From positions 1 through 64,000 of the forward strand of contig CANQWM010000013.1 in assembly GCA_947627535.1 (NCBI GenBank): DNA of 64,000 nucleotides. Direction: 5' to 3'. The notes under the pieces are model-generated. The model had not been told where the DNA came from and made no database searches. It worked only from the letters and a program-made list of their open reading frames with translations. Shown here piece by piece: positions 1 through 7,771 of this stretch. The first letter of the stretch is position 1; every line of letters begins with the position of its first letter. This stretch comes from an uncultured Acetatifactor sp. GTDB taxonomy: Bacteria; Bacillota; Clostridia; Lachnospirales; Lachnospiraceae. Both the position numbers and the translations under genes were made by a program.

Positions 1-128
1 GAGCTTGACCGTCCCACCCTTGTCCGGCTCATTCAGAAAATCGAGGTCGGCGAGAAATATCAGGTGAATGACCACATGGAACGGACATCAACATCTACTA
101 CAATTTCGTAGGCTTTGTGGAACTGTAA
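1..128 (+). pseudogene. 3' end of a large serine recombinase, frameshifted
   Basis: Frame 1 opens with LDRPTLVRLIQKIEVGEKYQVN and then runs into TAG. Frame 3 supplies the natural ending DINIYYNFVGFVEL and its TAA at 126-128. Together they resemble the C-terminal tail (DUF4368-like) of Tn4451/TnpX-type large serine recombinases, which usually ends in a similar IYYxFVG motif. The frame change falls at about 75-84, so this copy looks broken. The 5' part lies outside the window. Such genes commonly sit at one end of an integrated element, so the element boundary may be close. The family call is from motif memory; the frameshift is seen directly. Confidence 0.6.
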
Positions 129-282
129 ACCTGTCATGCTTTATGCAAGGTTGACTAACTCCATGTTCCATATAAAGTTCGCAATTCCCTTTTATACAGA
201 TGCATTGATGTTAGATCCTGTTAATGCTTTCGCATAACTCAAATCCTACCCCTATGCAGAATACGCACAGGTAGAGTTTCTA

Positions 283-2028
283 TTAACCGGCGGTCGGATA
301 GTAAAATGTAATTGCAGCCACAACATGATCTTTTATCAGCAGTCCCAGATAAATTGGCAGCGTATCTACATCATTTAAATTAATATCCGCTGCCATTACA
401 TAATCAAACTGATCCGTCCAGCTGTAATACTCTTTTCCCTCATAGTCCCAAGCACTATCTCTCCCGGCATAACTCAGAGGATACGCGATTCCATTCCACC
501 CCATAAATGAGATACTCTCGTCATAATAAATATAATTATCTTCAAAATCTATAACTGACGTGACCATATTTGGGTATCGTTTTAAAACATCTTCTTCCTT
601 CATTCCTACTTTTAATCCATTGGCAAGTTCATAAGTATCATCTACAATGGACCAGCCAAGTAAAGTATATTCTTCCGGTCTGGAATCGTAATTAGCGTAA
701 TAATATTCCACACCGTCAATCGTAACGGTATACCAGGTTCCAAGGCTGGTGCCCGGCAGATCGCCCACAAGTTTCTGCACCTCTCCTGTCTGCACTGCAT
801 CCTCAAAGCCATACTCCTGAATTTCCGGTTTCATCGTAACCTCTTCCGGTTCAAAAGAATAAAGACCTAATTTAGCATCATAAAAATAAAAGCGATAGTA
901 ATAATTGATCAGTCGTAAAGTCCTCCTAAACACCATATCTCCGTAATCGAAGTATATGGCTGCTGCTTTTTCCTTCGGGTCCGTTATACTATAATAGCTA
1001 TTAGCATTCATATCCTCTTCCATGCTCTGTTCCATATATTCTTCCCAGAGCTGCTGCTTTACTTCCACCATGTCCAGTTCGGCAGCACACAACCGGTATA
1101 TCTTATCCATCTCTTCACGGCATCCGTTATAGTAGCTTTCGGCATCTGCATAATACTGTTCCGGATCTTCCCGCTCCTTCAAACTACTGTCATAAGTCAG
1201 TTCCACCAGGTAATAAAGGGAATCCAGATAACTCTGTCTCTCGCTTATCCCTGATTCTTCCATTGAGATATCCGTAAATAAGGAATTCTCTGTAACCCAT
1301 TCACGGACTGCCTCCTCGGTAAATTCATGCCATTCAACCTCCGGGGTTTCATCAAACGAAGTTTTTATCCCATTCCATACATTTTCCTCCACTGGAATAT
1401 CATTTATAGTATAGGAGACATTCCATGTATCCTCTTTTATATGCACTTTATCATCTGAAACGATAGAATTTCCGATAAAGTACAGCTTCTTAATCCAATT
1501 GTCACCGGCACCCGCGTCACCCCCATGGGAACCATCTTCTTTCAAGTTCTCCAGGGATCTGTAGTCAATTTCGTTTCCGTATATCTCGCCGTCTTTATAT
1601 CTTAAAATAACGTACCCCATATAATCATCTATTTCCAGCACGACTTCCGGCACTTGATCGCCATCCATGTCCACAACGGCAAACCGCGGCGTTACCAGAG
1701 GCGCATTATTGTATATGACCTCATTTAAACATACATAGCTTTCCTGCATGACATCTGCATAAGGTACGTAATTGAATAAATAGAAAAAAGGTCTCTCGCT
1801 CAACAGTACCGCCCGAAAAGTCTCACCGACAGTCAGAGACACATCATCCTCCGGAGAGGGTTCTGCAGAATCTGTCGGTTCAGATTCACTCTCCGCAGAT
1901 TCATCGTCGGTATATTCATTTGTAATATCCGTATTTCCCTCAGCTGCCTTCTGTTTGCCGCAGGCAGTGCATAAAAGCAACAGAAGCGCCATTCCAGTTA
2001 AAAACAGTTTTCTTATTATAGATTTCAT
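283..2028 (-). CDS. Secreted lipoprotein with VCBS/FG-GAP-like motif, function unknown
   Basis: 581 residues from the chosen ATG at 2028, which has GGGAG nine bases upstream. The longer 614-residue ORF adds 33 residues with no leader character. The N-terminus is a lipoprotein signal: a basic start, a Leu-rich segment, then CTAC with the Cys as probable lipid site. An acidic low-complexity linker rich in Glu, Ser and Asp follows. Near residue 120 is VVDMDGDQVPEVVLEI, the Asp-rich DxDGDxxxE form seen in FG-GAP/VCBS calcium-binding blades. The rest is rich in Tyr and acidic residues and has no motif I recognise. It is probably anchored on the outer face of the membrane. A short hairpin, GAAGGATA/TATCCTTC, lies just upstream at about 2056-2083. 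Confidence 0.7.
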   Translation of the reverse strand: MKSIIRKLFLTGMALLLLLCTACGKQKAAEGNTDITNEYTDDESAESESEPTDSAEPSPEDDVSLTVGETFRAVLLSERPFFYLFNYVPYADVMQESYVCLNEVIYNNAPLVTPRFAVVDMDGDQVPEVVLEIDDYMGYVILRYKDGEIYGNEIDYRSLENLKEDGSHGGDAGAGDNWIKKLYFIGNSIVSDDKVHIKEDTWNVSYTINDIPVEENVWNGIKTSFDETPEVEWHEFTEEAVREWVTENSLFTDISMEESGISERQSYLDSLYYLVELTYDSSLKEREDPEQYYADAESYYNGCREEMDKIYRLCAAELDMVEVKQQLWEEYMEQSMEEDMNANSYYSITDPKEKAAAIYFDYGDMVFRRTLRLINYYYRFYFYDAKLGLYSFEPEEVTMKPEIQEYGFEDAVQTGEVQKLVGDLPGTSLGTWYTVTIDGVEYYYANYDSRPEEYTLLGWSIVDDTYELANGLKVGMKEEDVLKRYPNMVTSVIDFEDNYIYYDESISFMGWNGIAYPLSYAGRDSAWDYEGKEYYSWTDQFDYVMAADINLNDVDTLPIYLGLLIKDHVVAAITFYYPTAG

Positions 2029-2257
2029 TTTGCTTGCTCCCTCATTGTACGGATCGAAGGATATTTTCTCTATCCTTCCGTATTCCTCCATGTCAAGGCT
2101 TAAATCAAACTTGGCTCCGAATTCCACTGGGTTTGATTCAAAAACCTTGCTATTATTGTACTACGAATATGGCGAAAAGTCAGCAAAAATCAAGGATATT
2201 CAGCCTAATCAGCAGACACTAATTAACACTTTAACAGATTTGGAATTTGGTGCTTGA

Positions 2258-2695
2258 TCACATATTTTCTTTGACAATAAGAAAATGAGAAATCCCAAAA
2301 ACCAATGAAGCAGCGATCAAAGCAGGATGACAAAGTAAAATACCATTCAGCAGGAACAAAACGACGGGAACCAATGCTAATCCGTAGAGAACGAACACTC
2401 CGCCATTTGCCTTTTTGAGCCAGAGAAAGCTGTAAATCACCAACAACAGTGTCGTTAAGCATATCCAAATGAACATTTCTGCTACCGAACCAAAACCAAA
2501 TTTCCATTTTCTTGTGAAAATAGGAAGAATCATAAGAGCCATACAACCATATCTTCCGATTTGTTCAAAGATATTGACCACCAAATATTTGCTGTTAAAA
2601 CTATCAGACAACCCTTTTCGTGCAACGATTACATTGATTAAAATAAGCCATACCACCGCCGTCATATTGATCCAGTTAATCCAATTAAAACTCAT
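2258..2695 (-). CDS. Small integral membrane protein, unknown function
   Basis: 145 residues. The start is supported by GGAAGGA upstream of the ATG at 2695. Hydropathy read by eye gives four probable membrane segments: about residues 8-26, 43-60, 72-92 and 100-135. Short charged loops such as TRKWKFG and LKKANGG separate them. No catalytic or transport motif is visible. It lies in the AT-rich accessory strip next to gene fragments, so it may be cargo of a former mobile element. Overlapping ORFs in other frames are shadows. Confidence 0.55.
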   Translation of the reverse strand: MSFNWINWINMTAVVWLILINVIVARKGLSDSFNSKYLVVNIFEQIGRYGCMALMILPIFTRKWKFGFGSVAEMFIWICLTTLLLVIYSFLWLKKANGGVFVLYGLALVPVVLFLLNGILLCHPALIAASLVFGISHFLIVKENM

Positions 2696-2796
2696 AGTCT
2701 TCCTTCCAATAAATTAAGAATATAGCTAAAAACACTTTTCCATCAAAAAGAATTATACAATTTTAATGCAAATGTGTTATTAGAGAATACATCTAA

Positions 2797-3003
2797 TCAA
2801 ATTACATGAATGCCTTTTTCCTTTAATTGCTTTTCGATATATAATAGTGTAGATTTAGCAGTTCCTTTATTTTGAAAAGCCGGATTCACACAAAGTCTAT
2901 GTACGATATAAAATAGCCCATCTTTATATTTCCATTTGCCGTTTTCATATGCTTTTTCACATTCTTGATTTAAGGTATACATAACCGCTATTTGACCATT
3001 CAC
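2797..3003 (-). pseudogene. GNAT acetyltransferase fragment
   Basis: The 68-residue ORF contains the core of a GNAT N-acetyltransferase. LCVNPAFQNKGTAKSTLL matches beta-4 plus the acetyl-CoA pyrophosphate loop (Q/R-x-x-G-x-A), followed by a helix ending KEKGIHVI. Intact GNAT proteins need about 140-170 residues, so both the N-terminal third and the C-terminal beta-5 to beta-7 region are missing. No ribosome binding site precedes the first ATG. I read it as a decayed remnant. A functional micro-protein is unlikely because the acceptor site is absent. Confidence 0.6.
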
Positions 3004-3032
3004 TAACCTGACATAAAGTTGACAGAATTTAC

Positions 3033-3713
3033 TTAATCCAACAGTTTGCCTTTTATTTTTTGTATTTCTATTTCAGAAACTCCTTTCAACAGCAGATAGT
3101 TTTCAACCGTTTTATACTTCTCTCTTAAATATTTTAACGTATTCACTATATATTCGGTATTCAAATACAATAAATAATCGGGGAGAATACCTTTCGCTGT
3201 TTGAATCATCTCATACAGATAAACATTTGATATTTCATAATCTGCATATATATCAACATCCGACACCCCTGCCAATAAAAGCAATAATGCAGAAATGATT
3301 CCCGTTCTGTCTTTACCTTCCTGACAATGAAATAATATACCGCCATCAGAGTTTGCCATTGTCCCAAAAATATCAGCAATAGCTGTATCATTCTCAATCA
3401 TGCGATAGTAATTTTCAATGACGTCATTTACTGAATTTGGAGCTTTGGCATTTATAGATAAAGGATAGTTACAGCAAGTAAATCTGCTATCAGATACAAA
3501 GGCATTAGGACTCATGTTCGCAATCTTTTCATTCCTTAAATCTATAACTGTTCTTATATTATGCCTTATCAAAAATTCTTTCACATCATCAGGTACAATA
3601 AGTGGTGCATCACTGCGAATAAATCTTTGCGGTTTAACACAGTTCTTGTTTGCCGTTGGCGTATATCCTAAATCTCTTGTATTAAAGGTATTATTCCAGT
3701 TATATCTTTGCAT
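3033..3713 (-). CDS. Tyrosine-protein phosphatase (Y_phosphatase3-like)
   Basis: 226 residues from the ATG at 3713, which is preceded by GGAG at a normal distance. The 27 extra residues in the ORF track run back through a palindrome and are not used. The active-site signature HCQEGKDRTG fits the C(x)5R loop of protein tyrosine phosphatases. The N-terminal FNTRDLGYTPT and the central RTVIDLRNEKI are typical of the Firmicutes Y_phosphatase3 family (PF13350). It is a cytoplasmic enzyme removing phosphate from tyrosine or phosphoinositide-like substrates; the natural substrate is unknown. Its base composition is AT-richer than the later operons, consistent with accessory DNA. Confidence 0.85.
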   Translation of the reverse strand: MQRYNWNNTFNTRDLGYTPTANKNCVKPQRFIRSDAPLIVPDDVKEFLIRHNIRTVIDLRNEKIANMSPNAFVSDSRFTCCNYPLSINAKAPNSVNDVIENYYRMIENDTAIADIFGTMANSDGGILFHCQEGKDRTGIISALLLLLAGVSDVDIYADYEISNVYLYEMIQTAKGILPDYLLYLNTEYIVNTLKYLREKYKTVENYLLLKGVSEIEIQKIKGKLLD

Positions 3714-3736
3714 TATATTATTCTCCGAAATTTCGA

Positions 3737-3794
3737 TTGAACAAAATCGCTTCGCGATGGCCTGCCCAGGCTGTGGCGCAGCGATTTTGTTCAA
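3737..3794. repeat. Near-perfect 58-bp palindrome
   Basis: TTGAACAAAATCGCT at 3737-3751 is exactly complementary to 3780-3794. The interior also pairs in part (CGC/GCG and GGCCT/AGG-C) around a GCCC loop. It lies between the stop of the GNAT gene and the start of the phosphatase gene. There is no T-run on either side, so it is not a classical terminator. It could be a dispersed palindromic repeat or an mRNA-stabilising hairpin. Confidence 0.7.
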
Positions 3795-3801
3795 CTGGGA
3801 G

Positions 3802-4245
3802 TTAGATTTGCCTTTGCAGGTAAACCATATCTATCAGTTGTTTGCCACATTCATATATTGGATGGTCATAGTGTTCGATAAAGAAATTACTAACAATATG
3901 TGATCGGACGAAACCGCATCGCTCATAAAACGGGATCGTCAGCGGACTATCACCCGTCCCGACCTGTAAAACCGAATTCTGTCCCCCGTACTTATCCGCA
4001 ATGAACTCAATCAACGCTTTGCCATATCCCATCCCGTGATATGCAAGCTCTGTTGCTATATTCTTTATCTCCAGAACACCATTTCCCTCATCTGTAACTA
4101 CACATTCAGCCTTTACGCCGTTATCAATAAGAACAAACATTGTTCCCCTGTCAAGATAGCGATCGATCATATCCTCCTGCTCATCCGCCAATAGCAGTAA
4201 AGTAAGATAGTCTTTTTTCTTTGTTTTTATCTCTACAATCTCCAT
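3802..4245 (-). CDS. GNAT-family N-acetyltransferase
   Basis: 147 residues from the ATG at 4245, supported by GAGG eight bases upstream. The longer ORF has no site at its first ATG. The acetyl-CoA site is the segment KNIATELAYHGMGYGKAL, with the H/Q-x-x-G-x-G loop. SPLTIPFYERCGFVRS is the usual beta-5/beta-6 region with FYxxxGF. The protein is a complete, single-domain cytoplasmic acetyltransferase. The acceptor (small molecule, antibiotic or protein) cannot be deduced. A leftward promoter at 4488-4515 (TTGACA, 16 bp, TATAGT) may drive it through a leader of about 240 nt. Confidence 0.82.
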   Translation of the reverse strand: MEIVEIKTKKKDYLTLLLLADEQEDMIDRYLDRGTMFVLIDNGVKAECVVTDEGNGVLEIKNIATELAYHGMGYGKALIEFIADKYGGQNSVLQVGTGDSPLTIPFYERCGFVRSHIVSNFFIEHYDHPIYECGKQLIDMVYLQRQI

Positions 4246-4487
4246 TTTAAGCCTCAATAACCACCGTTTTTTGAGTATATCAAAAATATCCTTTGCTTTC
4301 AACCACGCAAATGCAATCCTCAACAATGCTATACTTCCCAATCATCCTGCAGATACAGCAGATCCCCGCGCCAGCCGCTCAAAAACCGTTTCCGGCCTTT
4401 CCATAGAAACCGACTCCTAACAGGTATAGTATTTCCTTCCAGTCCACATAGTATCTATGTCGTCCCTTTGTGGAGAATCCTATTTCT

Positions 4488-4515
4488 ACTATAAGCAATA
4501 TTGAAATATTGTCAA
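4488..4515 (-). promoter_or_regulatory. Leftward sigma-A promoter
   Basis: On the minus strand TTGACA (4510-4515), a 16-bp spacer, then TATAGT (4488-4493). The -35 hexamer lies five bases from the -35 of the rightward relB promoter, so the two polymerase sites must overlap. Confidence 0.5.
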
Positions 4516-4520
4516 AACAC

Positions 4521-4549
4521 TTGACATTGTAAACCAAAACGCTTACTAT
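4521..4549 (+). promoter_or_regulatory. Promoter of the relB antitoxin gene
   Basis: TTGACA at 4521-4526, a 17-bp spacer and TACTAT at 4544-4549. The relB ATG follows about 28 bases after the -10, behind AAGGGAGA. RelB-type antitoxins normally repress such promoters; no clear operator palindrome was resolved. Confidence 0.6.
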
Positions 4550-4577
4550 AAAAGTATAGTCGAAGGGAGATGATTAC

Positions 4578-4850
4578 ATGGCTACCACTCCAACACAAAT
4601 TCGTATTGATGCAAATATTAAACGTGAAGCAACAGCCCTATTTTCAAAGCTTGGTTTGGATATGTCAAGCGCAGTAAATCTTTTTCTGCATCAATGTGTC
4701 CTCCGCGGCGGTCTGCCTTTTGCAGTAGAGGTTCCACAATACAGCGACAAAACGCTCAACGCGATGGCCGAAGCCAGAAAAATATCCCGAGATCCTGACA
4801 TCAGGGGGTACAACAGCATGGAAGAATTAAAGGCGGCACTTGACGACTGA
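4578..4850 (+). CDS. RelB/DinJ-family antitoxin
   Basis: 90 residues behind AAGGGAGA. The N-terminal half, TQIRIDANIKREATALFSKLG then MSSAVNLFLHQCV, is the ribbon-helix-helix DNA-binding fold typical of RelB/DinJ. The C-terminal half, with YNSMEELKAALDD, is the toxin-wrapping tail. Its stop codon overlaps the ATG of the next frame (TGATG), the usual antitoxin-toxin coupling. The partner is truncated, so this appears to be an orphan antitoxin. It would act as its own repressor and could still neutralise a related YafQ/RelE toxin elsewhere. Confidence 0.88.
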   Translation: MATTPTQIRIDANIKREATALFSKLGLDMSSAVNLFLHQCVLRGGLPFAVEVPQYSDKTLNAMAEARKISRDPDIRGYNSMEELKAALDD

Positions 4851-4918
4851 TGTACCAAGTCAAATTTACCGCTGCTTACAAGAAAATGATATTTTTAAAA
4901 AATAAACCACTTCAGTAA
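4850..4918 (+). pseudogene. Truncated YafQ/RelE-type toxin
   Basis: The frame starts at the ATG overlapping the relB stop and begins MYQVKFTAAYKK, the conserved start of YafQ-family mRNA interferases. It ends after 22 codons at TAA 4916-4918. A working toxin has about 90 residues and needs C-terminal catalytic His residues, none of which are present. No continuation was found in the next 240 bases, so this is probably a deletion and not a point mutation. Confidence 0.7.
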
Positions 4919-5318
4919 TGGACAAAAGCTTTCACAGCGAATCGCTCCCGCTTGCCGCGGTACTGTATGAAACCTTATACATCACAAGTTTGATACAATT
5001 TCGCGGCAAGCAATTTTCTGCCCATTTTGAAAGGGTGGGTACATCCATTCAATCGCCCCCAATGTTCATAATATCAAGAATTTCCCCGGTCTATGAATCA
5101 TCCCGACGAAGAAATGAAAATGATCCGCCATTTAAGAAATGCCTTATCTTATTGAACATTAGCGGTGCAAATAAGAGTGAAATAAGTCTTTTCCGGCTCC
5201 ATAAAAAAATGTTACGCTGTCGCATCCGAAACAATAAGTTTCCTCCACTTTCTTGTCCGGCTTAACAGATTTCAAAAGGTCGGAAGTCAGGGCAGTGTCC
5301 AACTGTTCCCCGGCGCTT
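4919..5318. other. Gene-poor stretch with possible coding remnant
   Basis: The plus-strand 115-codon ORF here has no family features. On the minus strand 5159-5318 continues in an open, protein-like frame (VKLPESAGEQLDTAL, EETYCFGCDSVTFFYGAG). It overlaps the end of the radical SAM gene in another frame and has no start. It may be a decayed 3' fragment; I do not recognise it. Confidence 0.35.
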
Positions 5319-6440
5319 TCAGGAAGTTTCACGCCTGCTGCCGTTACCTTCCCCAGACAGGATCGCTTCAACCGCACCCCGCTTTTCATACAAAACACAG
5401 CCGCCAACGTGATCGTCCGCTAATATATCGCCTTCACGCAAAGCGGTGAACAACGGCGACTTTAGCGCCTGTCTCAGAGAGGTATCACGCACATTGATGT
5501 CCGAATACGGAGAAAATGGGCAGGGCTCTGCTCCGCCGTGGGAATTGATATGGAAGAAGCCCCGGCCCGCGGCAATACAGCCGCCGGAGCTTTTCTCGTC
5601 GCCGGGAAATGACACAAATACCATCTCCTGATATTCCTTACGCAGCCGCGCAATTCCCTCTTTCAAGATCGCGCGCTCCGCTTCGCCCGGGGCGAGTTCC
5701 CTGCTTTCCTCTGTTACAGGTACAAATTCTACATAGACCACCAGCTTGCAGCCGCGCTCCGCCAGCGTGTCAAGAAATTCCTGTGAAATGACCTCGTGGA
5801 CATTTCGCGTTGTCACCGTGGCAGAAACACCAAACAGCAATTCCTTATTATGTAGTGCGTCCATGTTGGAGATCAGTTTTTCATAGACGCCTTTTCCGCG
5901 GCGCTCGTCGGTTTCCTCTTTTCCGCCCTCGATGCTCATAACCGGGATCAGATTGCGGCACTTGTCAAACAGCTTAAAGTAAGCGTCATCCATATAGGTG
6001 CCGTTTGTAAAAATCGGGAAGATGATATTCGGCATCTTCCCCGCCGCCTCAATAATGTCCCGGCGCAGCATCGGCTCACCGCCGGCCAGAAGGATATAGC
6101 TCACTCCGATTTCATCCGCTTCCTGAAAGATCGCAAGCCATTCCTCATCGGTAAGCTGGCTGACCGGCGCTGCATCCACGGTGGCGTGGTTGCAGCGGGA
6201 ATAGCAGCCGGCACAGTGGAGGTTGCAGCTGCTGGTGATACTGGCGATCAAAAACGGGGGAATGTGTTCGCCTGCTTTTTCCGCCTCCGCCCGACGCTTT
6301 GACGCTCTTTTGCTGGCTGCCGCAAACCTGACCATGAAAGCGCTCTCACGAGGATTTTTCAGGGTTGCTTTCAGAGACTCGGCAACGATCGTCTCAACAC
6401 CATGCGTCATATATGCCTGAATGTCAAATTTTTCGTCCAT
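5319..6440 (-). CDS. Radical SAM/SPASM-like protein
   Basis: 373 residues from the ATG at 6440, which has AGGAGG seven bases upstream. CNLHCAGC near residue 90 is the CxxxCxxC motif binding the radical SAM [4Fe-4S] cluster, and LLAGGEPML is the GGE motif contacting SAM. A Cys-containing C-terminal region (GGCIAAGRGFF, AEPCPFSP, DHVGGCVLYEKR) resembles SPASM/Twitch auxiliary-cluster domains. Proteins of this type modify peptides or cofactors or act in anaerobic maturation; no peptide substrate gene is visible nearby. The last ten residues look atypical and the downstream DNA may be rearranged, so the natural C-terminus could be altered. Confidence 0.85.
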   Translation of the reverse strand: MDEKFDIQAYMTHGVETIVAESLKATLKNPRESAFMVRFAAASKRASKRRAEAEKAGEHIPPFLIASITSSCNLHCAGCYSRCNHATVDAAPVSQLTDEEWLAIFQEADEIGVSYILLAGGEPMLRRDIIEAAGKMPNIIFPIFTNGTYMDDAYFKLFDKCRNLIPVMSIEGGKEETDERRGKGVYEKLISNMDALHNKELLFGVSATVTTRNVHEVISQEFLDTLAERGCKLVVYVEFVPVTEESRELAPGEAERAILKEGIARLRKEYQEMVFVSFPGDEKSSGGCIAAGRGFFHINSHGGAEPCPFSPYSDINVRDTSLRQALKSPLFTALREGDILADDHVGGCVLYEKRGAVEAILSGEGNGSRRETS

Positions 6441-6567
6441 AACATGACCTCCTTGCTGCAAACACTTCCTCTTTGTTCCGGCACAAATGATCAGACTACG
6501 AAAATAAAAGTTACAGCATAAGAAACAAATAAAACTGTACTTTCTTCTTGTTCAAGCAATTTTATAA

Positions 6568-7317
6568 TTAAATTCCATAAAGGCGTCTCAGGTCGTTGGA
6601 AATATGCTCCGGCTCCGGGTAGACAAACCCTTCGGTAATGCCAAACACCCGCAGGCTCTCCAGAAAATACTGCCTTCTGTCCGCCGGGATGATGATCTTA
6701 TACAGTGTCTCCTGATCGCAGATATCCGCCAGCTTGCGGAGAGAATTATGGACCGTGAAGTTTGCCTGCTGGGAATACATACGCATATTGCTTTCCGTGG
6801 AGCGGCAGGCAATAATCTTGTCCGCCAGCTCCGGGTTATGGCCCCTCTCCTTAAACGCCGGCAGAAGCATATCCTGAGACGTATCCGCATCCAGCGGGTA
6901 GATATAGTCCCCGAACCCTTCCCTCTCGTTCAGCCGCGCAGGAGCAAGGACCCAAACGCAGGCGTCCACGCCGGGATTCTTATAATAGGTCTCTGTAGCG
7001 AAAAAAACCGCGATCAGCGGAGACTGGCTCCAGTCCAGAAGCCGGGTGGGAAGGCCGTAATGCTGCATCAGCGACATCCACGCCGCATAATTCTTTTTGT
7101 CGGGGCACTTCTCCAGAATCGGCTTTGTCCTGACATAAAAGTCATTGACCAGCATCCGTTCGCATTGTATCCTCCGCTCACTTCTCTGGATGGAGGGAAG
7201 CAGCACGAGTCCCGCGTCCATAACGCCGCGATACCACAGCCGCAGTCCATGCACCTGATAGATTTTATGGACGAAATTCAACAATTCGTCGATGGTCCTT
7301 ACCTTCTGCTCGATCAT
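6568..7317 (-). CDS. FRG-domain protein
   Basis: 249 residues from the ATG at 7317 (GGGGAG seven bases upstream). The earlier ATG of the ORF track lacks a site and overlaps the upstream gene. The name-giving motif appears as LWYRGVMD near residue 30. MQHYGLPTRLLDWSQSPLIAVFFA is the strongly conserved core of FRG proteins (PF08867). The domain is common beside mobile or defence loci, but its biochemical activity is not settled. Here it is the last gene of a carbohydrate cassette, 34 bases after a DUF3237 gene. That could be co-transcription or chance. No second domain is visible. Confidence 0.85.
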   Translation of the reverse strand: MIEQKVRTIDELLNFVHKIYQVHGLRLWYRGVMDAGLVLLPSIQRSERRIQCERMLVNDFYVRTKPILEKCPDKKNYAAWMSLMQHYGLPTRLLDWSQSPLIAVFFATETYYKNPGVDACVWVLAPARLNEREGFGDYIYPLDADTSQDMLLPAFKERGHNPELADKIIACRSTESNMRMYSQQANFTVHNSLRKLADICDQETLYKIIIPADRRQYFLESLRVFGITEGFVYPEPEHISNDLRRLYGI

Positions 7318-7351
7318 TTTCTGCTCCCCATTCCGCGATAGGTTTCTTTCC

Positions 7352-7738
7352 TCAATCTCTTTCAAAGATCCTGACATCCACGCCCTTTTCCGTAGGCGTC
7401 ACTTCGGATACCAGCGCAGCCTTCTGCCAGTGGGCCAGCGCCTTGCTGTCCGTTACAAGAATCGGGACACATGCGTCCAGACTCGGGCCGTTGTTCTCAA
7501 TAAAGATCCGGCATTCCGCGCCGGTATAATCTCTTCCCTCCAGCATGTACCTGGCGGAAAGGCGCTTCAGGCTGCCATTCTCCAGCTTCTGGGTGTCCAC
7601 CCCGCTCCCCACGGTTTTTCCCGTAAAGAACTCCCCTTCCGCCGTGCCGGTAAAGGGAAGCATCACAACCGCTTCCGTGCCGTTGTTTACGTCAAAAGAG
7701 CCCGTAAGAGTCACATGTATGGTCAACAATAACCGCAT
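7352..7738 (-). CDS. DUF3237-family protein
   Basis: 128 residues from the ATG at 7738 (GAGG eight bases before). The ORF-track start is nine codons longer with no site. The order LTIHVTLTGSFDVNNGTEAVVMLPFTGTAEGEFF, then GVDTQ, LSARYMLEGRDYTGAECRIFIENNG, matches the compact beta-barrel DUF3237 family (PF11578). Its function is unproven; members are often found near catabolic genes. It lies 33 bases downstream of the GH5 gene and 34 bases upstream of the FRG gene, so it is probably in one transcript. Confidence 0.75.
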   Translation of the reverse strand: MRLLLTIHVTLTGSFDVNNGTEAVVMLPFTGTAEGEFFTGKTVGSGVDTQKLENGSLKRLSARYMLEGRDYTGAECRIFIENNGPSLDACVPILVTDSKALAHWQKAALVSEVTPTEKGVDVRIFERD

Positions 7739-7771
7739 TGTCCCTTCCTCTCCAAATACATGCACATGGCA

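Larger units (their letters stand above)
4246..4577. other. Intergenic region with divergent promoters and possible gene scrap
   Basis: No intact gene is visible. On the minus strand two frames give protein-like scraps (DWKEILYLLG and RGDLLYLQDDWEV) separated by frame changes. This could be a decayed gene, but I cannot name it. The right end carries back-to-back promoters for the GNAT side and the relB side. Confidence 0.4.

Noticed and set aside
4918-5265. 115-codon plus-strand ORF after the toxin stub
   Set aside because: No ribosome site, no family features; overlaps better minus-strand coding signal at its right end.
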